Source: a virus
Direction: 5' to 3' (one strand)
IMG/VR virus record: IMGVR_UViG_3300009152_000269
Location: 1 to 20,332 of that record
Length of the DNA stretch: 20,332 bases
This document shows positions 5,301 through 12,781 of this stretch, piece by piece. Made by a program: the position numbers and the translations under genes. The notes beneath the pieces are model-generated. The model was not told the origin of the DNA. It made no database searches and saw only the letters and a list, made by a program, of their open reading frames with translations. Position 1 is the first letter of the stretch; each line of letters starts with the position of its first letter.

Positions 5301-7247
5301 GTGGCCAACAGACGCATATCTGAGCTTCAGGAACTTGCAGGTCTTGACCTAGCGGATCAGGACCTGCTCACAGTTGTGCATGTTTTTGAGGTTGACCCAA
5401 CACTAAAAAATAGAAAGCTAACCGTATCAGGAACAAAAGAATATCTTAATGTTTACTATTTGCCGCGCACTGGTGGCACCGTTAGCGGAGCACTGGTTGT
5501 TCAAGGTAACCTAACGGTTTCCGGCAGTACAAATTTTGCAACAGCTACTTTTACGGGTGCCGTTACCGTCGGTTCTCTTGTTGTTCAAAGTGGAATAGTC
5601 GCTAGTGGCACAATTAGTGGTGCAACAATTACCGGGGACAACATTCAAGGCACTAATGTTAACGGTGTCTTGGGCAATTTTACAACAATTACCGGCGGTG
5701 TAATTACTGTTAACTCAGGCAATTTTCTTACTAAGGTCAGCGGCGTAACCATTACTGGTGCATCAGGCGCATTTACTTCGTTAACTGGTCAAACTATTAC
5801 CGGTACTACGGTAAACGTTGCATCAATCACTGGTGATGCAGCTAAATTTACAGCAGTTACTGGTGATACTGCAGGATTCACTACGGTTACTGGTGTTACC
5901 GTAACGGGTACTACAGCCAATTTTGCATCTGGCGTATTCACCACACAAATTTCCGGAGCGGCAATTACTGGTGGTACTGCTGGATTCACTTCGATTACCG
6001 GCGTTACCGTAACAGGTACTACGGCCAACTTTGCATCTGGCGTATATACCACTTTGTTATCAGGTGCGACAGTCACTGGTGCATCTGGTGGATTTGCCAC
6101 CCTTATTTCTACTACCGTAACCTTTACCAGTCTTAGCGGCACCACGGTCACTCTTGTCAGTCTTACCGGTACTTCTGGCGTATTCACATCTTTAGTATCA
6201 GGTGCTACTGTTACTGGCACCTCTGGGGGATTTGGTACCCTCACTGCTACCACTGGTAACTTTACTTCACTTACGGGCGTCACAATCAGTGGTACAACCG
6301 TTTCAGCAGCCACTGGTATTTTTTCAAGTATTACATTTACCAGTACAACTGTTTCTGGAAACCTTACTGTTAATGGCTCTGGCTTCTTTGGTTCTGGCGT
6401 AAGTGTTACGGGAACAATCAGCGGCGTAACAATTACTGGGACCTCGGGTCAATTTACCTCAATCACTGGTGGGTCCGCTGGTTTTACTAGTGTTACTGGC
6501 GTAATTGTTACAGGCACAACAGCCAACTTTGCATCAGGCGTATTTACTACGCAAATTTCTGGTACCGCAATCACCGGTGATGCAGCAGGTTTTACTAGCG
6601 TTACTGGTGTTACGGTTACCGGTACAACTGCTAATTTTACGTCTGGCGTATTCACTACGCGGATTTCTGGTGTAACAATTACAGGCACAACAGTTACCGC
6701 AACCACTGGCAATTACACTTCTTTAACAGGCGTTACGACCACTGGCACCACTGCAAACTTTGTCACATTTAATGGCGCTTCTGGTGTATTTACTACACTG
6801 GTTTCAGGCGCTACTATTACTGGCCAAGCTGGTCAATTTTCAGACATTACTGGCGTTAGGGCTGGTTTTGGTACGGTCACGGGCGCTACGGTTACCGGCA
6901 CTACGGCTAATTTTGTATCAGGTGTATTCACTACTCAGCTTTCTGGCGCCACAATTACTGGGACAACCGTTAATGCAACTACTGGTAACTTTGGGACACT
7001 AACGGGGACCACTGCTACTGGTACTACCGCCAATTTTGTAACACACAATGGAGCGTCCGGTGTTTTTACAACTCAAGTATCTGGTGCAATTGTTACCGGA
7101 AACACGGGTTTGTTTACAAACATTACTGGTTCCACAATTACAATTACCACGCCTTCTGGCGCAACTCCGGCCATTGTCTGTTCTGGCGTAGTGTCTGGTA
7201 GCACCAGTGGGTTTGTGATTAAAGGACCCTTGATCATTCTTCCGTAA
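5301..7247 (+). CDS. Repetitive tail-fibre protein (Thr/Gly/Val beta-repeat shaft)
   Basis: This 648-residue virion protein starts at GTG 5301. Its N-terminal ~55 residues (RRISELQELAGLDLADQDLL, then PTLKNRKLTVSGTKEYLN) form a compact non-repeated domain of the kind that attaches cyanophage fibres to the particle. From about residue 65 onward it is almost entirely low-complexity repeats such as TGVTVTGTTANF-SGVFTTQISG, alternating roughly 15 and 21 residues; these would form a long trimeric beta-helical shaft. It ends in a short non-repeated strand region (VICSGVVSGSTSGFVI in part, then GPLIILP) with no obvious receptor-binding or chaperone domain. The next gene shares the repeat type and adds a chaperone, so the two may be proximal and distal halves of one fibre. 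Confidence 0.85.
   Translation: MANRRISELQELAGLDLADQDLLTVVHVFEVDPTLKNRKLTVSGTKEYLNVYYLPRTGGTVSGALVVQGNLTVSGSTNFATATFTGAVTVGSLVVQSGIVASGTISGATITGDNIQGTNVNGVLGNFTTITGGVITVNSGNFLTKVSGVTITGASGAFTSLTGQTITGTTVNVASITGDAAKFTAVTGDTAGFTTVTGVTVTGTTANFASGVFTTQISGAAITGGTAGFTSITGVTVTGTTANFASGVYTTLLSGATVTGASGGFATLISTTVTFTSLSGTTVTLVSLTGTSGVFTSLVSGATVTGTSGGFGTLTATTGNFTSLTGVTISGTTVSAATGIFSSITFTSTTVSGNLTVNGSGFFGSGVSVTGTISGVTITGTSGQFTSITGGSAGFTSVTGVIVTGTTANFASGVFTTQISGTAITGDAAGFTSVTGVTVTGTTANFTSGVFTTRISGVTITGTTVTATTGNYTSLTGVTTTGTTANFVTFNGASGVFTTLVSGATITGQAGQFSDITGVRAGFGTVTGATVTGTTANFVSGVFTTQLSGATITGTTVNATTGNFGTLTGTTATGTTANFVTHNGASGVFTTQVSGAIVTGNTGLFTNITGSTITITTPSGATPAIVCSGVVSGSTSGFVIKGPLIILP
5500..7190 (+). repeat. 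Degenerate coding tandem repeats of the fibre shaft
   Basis: Variants of actggtgttaccgtaacggg, ttttgcatctggcgtattca and related blocks recur throughout with drifted third codon positions, encoding ~36-residue units. Some copies are nearly identical at DNA level (for example 5885-5960 with 5995-6055, and 6500-6560 with 6600-6665), which would favour recombination and change of shaft length. The repeats also create long open frames on the opposite strand, which are not genes. Confidence 0.75.
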
Positions 7248-7302
7248 TTGAAATAAGTTTTAAGGTAGAATAAAGAAAAAGTAGTTTACTGGCGGTAGTA
7301 TC

Positions 7303-9438
7303 ATGCCTTATGGAACGATCAAGGTTGATAACATTACCTTTGATAATGGTGGTACAGACAAATTAATTACTGTTTCTGGTTTATTTTTTTCAACGTCAGG
7401 TGCTCTTACCGTTACCGGGACAATCTCTGGTGGTAACGTAACCGCTCCTACTGCTACTTTCACAACTCTTACGGGCATCACAACTGCCGGTACTACTGTT
7501 ACCTTTACGTCTGGCTCTTTTACTTCACTTACAGGTGTAACTACCACTGGCACTACTGCAACATTTACGTCTGGCTCTTTTACTTCACTCACTGGCGTAA
7601 CTACTACCGTTACCTCGGGTGTTTTTGGTTTAGGTTCTGCTGCCGCACCAAGTATTGCATTTAGCGGAGACACTAACAATGGCATCTATAGTCCTGGTGC
7701 AGACCAAGTAGCCATCTCAACTAATGGCACGCAGCGACTAGCAGTTGATACCGCAGCAACTACTTCAACCCTGCCTGTAGTTCATCCCCTTGGAGCAGTC
7801 GGCACCCCGTCGATTACCTTCACTGGCGACCTGAACACTGGCATTTACAGCCCCGCAGCCGACACGCTTGCCTTTGTTGAAGGTGGAGCAGAGGCCATGC
7901 GCCTGGACTCCAGTGGCCGCTTAGGTCTGGGGACCAGCAGCCCTGATAGCAAGTTAAATGTTGTAGACGCTTCTGGAAATTCTTTACGAATTGGATTTGG
8001 CAGCAACTTTAATATTTACGATGCAGCAACACATGCATTTAGAAATAATGGCGGCACAAGTGACTACATGCGCATCGACAGCTCAGGCCGTGTAGGCATA
8101 GGAACTAGCAGCCCAAGTCAACCACTTCAGGTTGTGGGCGCTATTGCGTCAACAGCTATTGCATCTTCATTAACTGCCGCTTCGGCTTTTATTGATTACA
8201 ACACTAGCTTTAACGGCATCCGTGTTGGCTCGGTCGGCAACACAACAGGCACAGCAGGACCAATTTACTTTTCTCAGTATTCATCTAATGCTTCCGTCGG
8301 GCGCGATGCAGTTATTATCGACTCCTCAGGCCGATTAGGGATTGGCACTACTGGGCCTAGCAGTTTGCTTCATCTTGTCTCAAGTGGACAGCCCACAATT
8401 ACAGTGGCAGATGATGCTGGCCGGTCTTTACAGGTTAAAGCTCCTGATAGCAGTGCCAACCCTGGCTTTATTGGCACTACAACAAATCATGATTTTTTGC
8501 TCCAAGCTGGAACTACCGCAGGTGGCTTAAATGTTATGCGGTTTAATACCGCTGGTTCTGAACGCGCCCGCATCGACAGCTCCGGCAGGCTCTTAGTTGG
8601 CACGTCTAGCAACGACAGCAATGCAAAATTAGTTTGCCAAGGATTTGTTGGTGGAGAAGCAAGTACCGGTGCTTTTGCAGTGAGATATGGATCTACAAGG
8701 CCAACTGCGGCCGACATTGGAATAGGTACTGTTCGGTTTGAATCGACAAGTAATACTAACTTGAATTATCACTATGCTTCGATTTCTTGCGCGACTGATG
8801 GCGCCAGCAGCTCTGATACTGACATCCCAGGCCGCCTAGTGTTCTCCACTACGGCAGATGGCGCGAGCAGCCCGACTGAGCGGATGAGGATTGGAAATGC
8901 TGGTAATGTGGGAATTGGGCAAGCGGATACAGCAGGGGCAAGACTTGCGGCTACTTCAACCGGAACAGCGTATGCCGGTTATTTTACTTTTCCAAATACT
9001 GCACAAGGCATAGGCATTGCCAGTACCGGAGCGGGAACTGTTGCTGCTGCATATTTTTTCAATAATGGAACAAACGTGGGATCAATCAATATGACATCCT
9101 CCGCAACTTCCTATGCAACTTCTTCCGACTATCGCCTCAAAGAAAACGTAGTTCAAATTCCTGACGGCATCACCCGCCTCCTTCAACTGAAGCCAAGCCG
9201 CTTCAACTTCATCGTTGACCCCGACCACACGGTTGACGGCTTCATCGCACACGAGGCACAGGCCGTAGTTCCTGAGTGCGTCACCGGAGAAAAAGATGCT
9301 GTGGATGAAGACGGCAACCCCGTCTACCAAGGCATCGACCAATCCAAGCTAGTGCCCCTGCTGACGGCTGCGTTGAAGGAAGCCATCGCCAAGATCGAAG
9401 CCTTGGAGACACGGCTATCTGCTCTGGAAGGCAAGTAG
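7303..9438 (+). CDS. Tail-fibre protein with C-terminal S74 intramolecular chaperone
   Basis: This 711-residue protein starts with ~100 residues of the same TGVTTTGTTATF repeats as its neighbour. Two GDxNxGIYSPxAD blocks and four copies of the DSSGRLGIGTSSP type follow, all common in phage fibre tips. The C-terminal ~105 residues are an S74 domain: SDYRLKEN places the self-cleaving Ser608 and Lys613 dyad (S-x4-K, as in the K1F endosialidase), followed by FIAHEAQ and a terminal coiled coil (ALKEAIAKIEALETRLSALE). The domain trimerises the fibre and is then cut off. G+C rises from about 43% (8461-8520) to about 57% (9181-9240) at this domain, suggesting a recombined module. This is probably the host-recognition fibre. 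Confidence 0.9.
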   Translation: MPYGTIKVDNITFDNGGTDKLITVSGLFFSTSGALTVTGTISGGNVTAPTATFTTLTGITTAGTTVTFTSGSFTSLTGVTTTGTTATFTSGSFTSLTGVTTTVTSGVFGLGSAAAPSIAFSGDTNNGIYSPGADQVAISTNGTQRLAVDTAATTSTLPVVHPLGAVGTPSITFTGDLNTGIYSPAADTLAFVEGGAEAMRLDSSGRLGLGTSSPDSKLNVVDASGNSLRIGFGSNFNIYDAATHAFRNNGGTSDYMRIDSSGRVGIGTSSPSQPLQVVGAIASTAIASSLTAASAFIDYNTSFNGIRVGSVGNTTGTAGPIYFSQYSSNASVGRDAVIIDSSGRLGIGTTGPSSLLHLVSSGQPTITVADDAGRSLQVKAPDSSANPGFIGTTTNHDFLLQAGTTAGGLNVMRFNTAGSERARIDSSGRLLVGTSSNDSNAKLVCQGFVGGEASTGAFAVRYGSTRPTAADIGIGTVRFESTSNTNLNYHYASISCATDGASSSDTDIPGRLVFSTTADGASSPTERMRIGNAGNVGIGQADTAGARLAATSTGTAYAGYFTFPNTAQGIGIASTGAGTVAAAYFFNNGTNVGSINMTSSATSYATSSDYRLKENVVQIPDGITRLLQLKPSRFNFIVDPDHTVDGFIAHEAQAVVPECVTGEKDAVDEDGNPVYQGIDQSKLVPLLTAALKEAIAKIEALETRLSALEGK

Positions 9439-9452
9439 TCCTACTCACTTCA

Positions 9453-9560
9453 ATGCCTCGTCCCTCTTACTGCTGCCAGAGCTGCGGTGAACAGATCGGG
9501 TGGGTTGGGAGATTCTTCCAGCTCATCCATATTCCGCTACATAGCTGCCAAACCTCGTAG
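9453..9560 (+). CDS. 35-residue CxxC/HxxC peptide (possible zinc ribbon)
   Basis: A short frame between the tail fibre and the integrase opens at ATG 9453 and encodes MPRPSYCCQSCGEQIG, then WVGRFFQLIHIPLH and SCQTS. Cys8-x2-Cys11 and His30-x-Cys32 could hold one zinc ion. An aromatic/hydrophobic centre (WVGRFF.LIHIP) sits between them. The composition is far from random, and it begins 14 nt after the fibre's stop on the same strand, so it can be read from the same transcript. No family is certain. It is the kind of gene that length cut-offs miss. Confidence 0.5.
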   Translation: MPRPSYCCQSCGEQIGWVGRFFQLIHIPLHSCQTS

Positions 9561-9577
9561 TCAACGCCCCTAACGGG

Positions 9578-9606
9578 TTGACAAGTTAAAGAAATACACG
9601 TAGGGT
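9578..9606 (+). promoter_or_regulatory. Candidate promoter for the integrase gene
   Basis: A perfect TTGACA at 9578-9583 is followed after 17 bp by TAGGGT (9601-9606), a weak -10 element, 22 nt before the integrase ATG. A strong -35 with a weak -10 fits a regulated sigma-70-type promoter of a cyanobacterial host. Confidence 0.4.
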
Positions 9607-9620
9607 TGTCTTTCGTTAAC
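9585..9620. promoter_or_regulatory. Inverted repeat over the integrase promoter (operator or recombinase arm sites)
   Basis: gttaaagaaa (9585-9594) and tttcgttaac (9611-9620) are inverted copies with 9 of 10 matches, separated by 16 bp, spanning the presumed -10. They end 8 nt before the integrase start. They could be an operator for self-control or arm-type recombinase sites of an attP; the sequence cannot separate these. Confidence 0.4.
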
Positions 9621-9628
9621 TCAAGAAC

Positions 9629-10483
9629 ATGCCTACGACCCTGGAAGAACTATGGAACGCTTTTGTAGAAGAGCGTTCCATTTCTTTGTGTCCAACAAGT
9701 TTGACTTCTGATTACAGGCAGACTGGAAATTGGTTGGCACGTTGCCCTATCCAAGATTTTCAAGAAGCCAAAAAAATAATGATGTGGGTTTTAAAAGAAA
9801 AGCCCATACCATCTTCTAGACGTGTTGCAATGTACCTTAAAACAATGTACAAATGGGCAGCCCAAGAAGACGTTGGACACATGAACCGAAATCCCTTGGC
9901 AAGTTTTAAAATGCCTAAGGCTCCACAAAAAGATGACGACATTATTGTGATCCCTAGAAACGAGGTGGAAATAGTACTTCAAGCCCTGGCGCAAAAAAGA
10001 ACATATCGAAGTGTTAATTGGTCTTTGTATACAGAGTTTATGTTACAAACAGCCATGAGAACTGGCGAAGTGCGTGCACTTGAATGGAAAGATATCAAAG
10101 AAAATAAGATATTGGTGCATCAAAATTACACATTAACTCACGGGCTTAAAGACAGTACTAAAACCAACAAAAAACGTTGGGTACCACTTAACGGTAAGTG
10201 CCAAGAGATACTAGAAAAACTTCCAAAAGAAAATCAGTTTATTTTCCCCTGGGACCGCGTTGCGTTTCAAAGTTATTTTCGCAAAAAATTACAACCTGTG
10301 CATCAAAAAGGATTGATTTCACATTTGTATCGTCCATATGATTGCAGGCATACCGCTATTAGTTATTGGATTGAATCTGGAATTCCGGTGCCGCAGGTAG
10401 CAGCTTGGGCTGGCAATACTAGCGAAATTATTTTTAAACATTACTGCAACACAACAAAAGAATACGAAATGCCTGAATTGTAA
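9629..10483 (+). CDS. int: Tyrosine recombinase (phage integrase)
   Basis: This 284-residue protein catalyses site-specific strand exchange through a Tyr-DNA intermediate. An N-terminal SAM-like core-binding domain (about 1-100, including AMYLKTMYKWAAQ) precedes the catalytic domain. Arg144 lies in TAMRTGEVRALEW, a Lys in the STKTNKKRWVPL hairpin, and Arg240-His241 in YDCRHTAISYW, where Tyr replaces the usual first His. Asn263 (AGNTSEI) stands where His or Trp is common, and Tyr272 in FKHYC is the nucleophile. Residue identities are within the range seen for active phage integrases. It lies downstream of tail genes and upstream of the C39-like peptidase. No tRNA or obvious attP core was seen nearby. 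Confidence 0.9.
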   Translation: MPTTLEELWNAFVEERSISLCPTSLTSDYRQTGNWLARCPIQDFQEAKKIMMWVLKEKPIPSSRRVAMYLKTMYKWAAQEDVGHMNRNPLASFKMPKAPQKDDDIIVIPRNEVEIVLQALAQKRTYRSVNWSLYTEFMLQTAMRTGEVRALEWKDIKENKILVHQNYTLTHGLKDSTKTNKKRWVPLNGKCQEILEKLPKENQFIFPWDRVAFQSYFRKKLQPVHQKGLISHLYRPYDCRHTAISYWIESGIPVPQVAAWAGNTSEIIFKHYCNTTKEYEMPEL

Positions 10484-10513
10484 GCTAAAGTAATTAAAAG
10501 CAAACACAATAAA

Positions 10514-11188
10514 ATGGCCACATTCCTTGACGCTGCCCGGGCAACAGACAAAGACAGTCCACTGGAGCACCAGGACAAGGCTTGGGCTTGGGCTTGGGGA
10601 GTGTTGTCAAAAGAACAACAGAGCGAGTTTTTAAAACGGTTTAGAAACTTATCCGATACTGCAATAAAACTTAACAATCCGCTAGCTGTTCAGTACATGA
10701 GTCAGCGGGATAATTACCGTGATGCTAACAGGACTTGCTTTAGTTCTAGCTGTGCGATGCTGCTAAAGTTCCTTAAGCCTGGCAGCATCAAAACCGATGA
10801 TGACTACATCAAAGTAGTGTTTACTTTTGGTGATACAACAGAGGGCAGCACTCAAATTGCAACTTTAAAGCACTTTGGTCTGCCCGCTACTTTTGTAACA
10901 ACCGGCAATCGTGCCTTAATACAAAAACAAATTAACGCAGGCAAACCAGTACCAGCAGGATTTTTGCACCATGGAACGCCAAGTAAACCAACTGGTGGGG
11001 GCCATTGGCTTTGCATTATTGGCTATGACGCTACTGGTTACTGGGTGAATGACCCTTGGGGAGAGATGTCCTTAGTTAGTGGCACCTATCCACTCACCGA
11101 TGGTGCCAAAAAACACTACAGCTACAAGAACTTTGAACCCCGCTGGATGGCTGATGGGCCGTCAACGGGGTGGTGTATTGTTGCCTAA
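10514..11188 (+). CDS. C39-like cysteine peptidase, candidate endolysin
   Basis: This 224-residue protein has a papain-like C39 pattern. Cys75 begins CFSSSCAMLL (compare C-G-P-T-S-L-A-M-L-L), His164 follows GGG in GGGHWLCIIGYD, and Asp180 lies in VNDPWGE. The N-terminal ~70 residues are helical and Trp-rich (LEHQDKAWAWAWGVLSKEQQ). In cyanophages such proteins are commonly found near lysis and tail genes and may cut peptidoglycan cross-bridges, so an endolysin role is likely but unproven. No signal peptide is seen, so it would need a holin to reach the wall. It is 30 nt downstream of the integrase and convergent with a small hydrophobic protein that might be that holin. A six-base unit (gcttgg) is repeated three times at about 10580-10598 within the Trp/Ala stretch. 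Confidence 0.75.
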   Translation: MATFLDAARATDKDSPLEHQDKAWAWAWGVLSKEQQSEFLKRFRNLSDTAIKLNNPLAVQYMSQRDNYRDANRTCFSSSCAMLLKFLKPGSIKTDDDYIKVVFTFGDTTEGSTQIATLKHFGLPATFVTTGNRALIQKQINAGKPVPAGFLHHGTPSKPTGGGHWLCIIGYDATGYWVNDPWGEMSLVSGTYPLTDGAKKHYSYKNFEPRWMADGPSTGWCIVA

Positions 11189-11190
11189 GT

Positions 11191-11358
11191 TTAACGTTGC
11201 TTGGTCTTGGCGGTAACCAGGGCCAAGATTTCAATCAGTTTGTAAAATTTCTTTACAAATTTATCGTCACGCGGAGTGTCGGTCAGAGCGGTGACTGCGC
11301 TCGCGGCAGCGTGAATTGCAAGTAAGGCGCCTACGTAATCGGCAAGTGATCCGTGCAT
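11191..11358 (-). CDS. 55-residue hydrophobic protein, candidate holin
   Basis: ATG 11358 opens a 55-residue frame: MHGSLADYVGALLAIHAAAS, then AVTALTDTPRDDKFVKKFYK and LIEILALVTAKTKQR. Residues about 6-25 form one Ala-rich hydrophobic helix; a charged turn (TDTPRDD) and a second amphipathic helix follow, ending basic. This shape is shared by many small phage proteins annotated as holin-like. It converges on the C39-like peptidase with only 2 bp between stop codons, although on the opposite strand. No Shine-Dalgarno is visible. The reading frame is convincing; the lysis role is inferred from topology and position. Confidence 0.6.
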   Translation of the reverse strand: MHGSLADYVGALLAIHAAASAVTALTDTPRDDKFVKKFYKLIEILALVTAKTKQR

Positions 11359-11377
11359 AGTTTTTAAGTAACTATTG

Positions 11378-11822
11378 TTATTTTACCTGTCTTGGCTTGT
11401 AATAGAAGAATGATTTAAATTCTTCATTAATATCCCACCCTACTGCTTCTTTACGTTGAAACCATTTCTTCCACACTTGAAATTGCTTGTCAGGCTTAGC
11501 TGACTCACAGCGCAAAGCAATTGAATCCCCTGGCGGCAACTCGCGCACCCAATCACGCAACTTGTAAACACCAATACCTTGAACTAAGTTTGCGTGCCTA
11601 CCGGTTAAACATGAATCCAGGCGGCGGACATTTTTTCTTTTTGTTTTTCTCTTCAGCCAATCGTTGATCTGTCTCCTGCTTTTGCCCACGGCAAGACTTG
11701 CAAGCCACACACATCCGTACTGAGTGCGCATCCATGGAAGTAACCGCATCACTACCAAATAACCTCCAGGTAGGTGCTTGGTAAATACTTTTTTCTTTCG
11801 TATGATTAACCTCATTCATCAT
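11378..11822 (-). CDS. Unknown Cys-motif protein, reading frame interrupted at an A6 run
   Basis: The N-terminal half reads in the frame of ATG 11822 (MMNEVNHTKEK, then MCVACKSCRGQKQETDQRLA) and would stop at 11598. The C-terminal half reads in another frame (RRLDSCLTGRHANLVQGIGV, then YKLRDWVRELPPGD and WDINEEFKSFFYYKP) to the stop at 11378. The change falls in the Lys-rich stretch at the A6 run (T6 on the plus strand, 11631-11636). Removing one A joins both into 147 residues. CVACKSC could bind zinc with the later Cys residues. The start shares its A with the stop of the upstream gene (TAATG), which supports the N-terminal frame. A sequencing indel, a true mutation or a +1 shift are the options. 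No family is recognised. Confidence 0.55.
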
Positions 11823-12739
11823 TAGCGATTGACAAGTGGCACAAATAACTCAGGCAGTGGGTCGCCAGGGCTTCTTTCGCGTTGCCAAGCATCGGTCCAT
11901 TCCGTGCGTGAGTGTTCGTGAATTGAGCTTCCATCGTAGCCAGGTCCCCCTTCAAGCGAGAACTTATCATTGCTTTCTGGAGATACAAAGCCAATGTACC
12001 ACGTAGAAGTAGTTGGGATTGTCACAGTAACTCCAGAGTTAATTGTGGCCGTATCAAACGTATAAGCATTAAAATTTGTTGCAAGCGTATAATTAGACGC
12101 AAAAATAGGGCCAATGATTATTGTGTTGTTTAAATCAAGAGCAGTTTCTTGTATTAAAAAGTCTTCTTCAACGTCTTCTAGCAACAGGAACATGTCGTCT
12201 GTTGGCACTTCAACAACAAGACCTAAGGTGTAGTCAAGTATTTCGTTGCGTGTGCTTGCAACACAAATCAAATAACTTCCTGCCTCCAGGGGGAAATACA
12301 AATCGTTTCCTTTGTCAAGCCGAAGTCGATCAAATGTGTTGTACAGGTCTGAACCGGCGCCCATTACATGGCCCAAGTACGGATAAAACGCCGTAGTTCC
12401 ATTGGCAGTAGTGGAGACGCTATCTGCCTGAAAAATCATTCGACCTTCGACAGGATTACGGTTTAAATCGTATGCCGATACTTCAATATAGTTAGGGCGC
12501 GGTCCGCCTTTCCTGGTAATAATCCAAGCAGATCTTAGTAAATCAACTTGAAACCAATGGTTCATGGTTCCACCACCATGACCACCATTGGAGTTTTGGC
12601 TTGTATCCCTGTAGCCAACTACTTGATTTAATGCGCCAAGCGTACCGGTCAACAAGCGCAACGATGTCTGATCAAACGAACCAATCAACAACGGATTTTG
12701 AGCGGTCCGCTGACGTTGAGTTGATTGATTACGTGCCAT
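11822..12739 (-). CDS. Beta-rich protein with a PPC-like domain, possible virion protein
   Basis: This 305-residue protein has no firm family match. After a polar N-terminus (ARNQSTQRQRTAQNP) come Gly-rich and beta-rich stretches (NHWFQVDLLRSAWIITRKGG). A stretch near residues 150-180 (LYFPLEAGSYLICVAS, then YTLGLVVEVP) resembles the strand pattern of bacterial pre-peptidase C-terminal (PPC) beta-sandwiches. A second Thr-rich beta region (ATINSGVTVTIPTTSTWYIG) follows. This composition suits a tail or capsid decoration protein, yet it is on the opposite strand to the tail fibres. It is coupled to the next gene by TAATG. The role is inferred from composition only. Confidence 0.6.
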   Translation of the reverse strand: MARNQSTQRQRTAQNPLLIGSFDQTSLRLLTGTLGALNQVVGYRDTSQNSNGGHGGGTMNHWFQVDLLRSAWIITRKGGPRPNYIEVSAYDLNRNPVEGRMIFQADSVSTTANGTTAFYPYLGHVMGAGSDLYNTFDRLRLDKGNDLYFPLEAGSYLICVASTRNEILDYTLGLVVEVPTDDMFLLLEDVEEDFLIQETALDLNNTIIIGPIFASNYTLATNFNAYTFDTATINSGVTVTIPTTSTWYIGFVSPESNDKFSLEGGPGYDGSSIHEHSRTEWTDAWQRERSPGDPLPELFVPLVNR

Positions 12740-12781
12740 TATTAGCTATAGTCTCGTATTTCTATTGTACTCGCGGAGAAT

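Noticed and set aside
5789-6712. Long open frames on the minus strand inside the first tail fibre (Val/Pro-rich products)
   Set aside because: They are the antisense reading of the Thr/Gly/Val repeats; stop codons are absent only because of the repeat composition.
7308-7685. Minus-strand open frame at the start of the second tail fibre
   Set aside because: It has the same Val/Pro-rich antisense artefact as in the first fibre and overlaps strong coding sequence.
11194-11225. cttggtct/agggccaag hairpin near the convergent stops as a terminator
   Set aside because: The stem has two wobbles, lies inside the 55-residue gene and is not followed by a T run.
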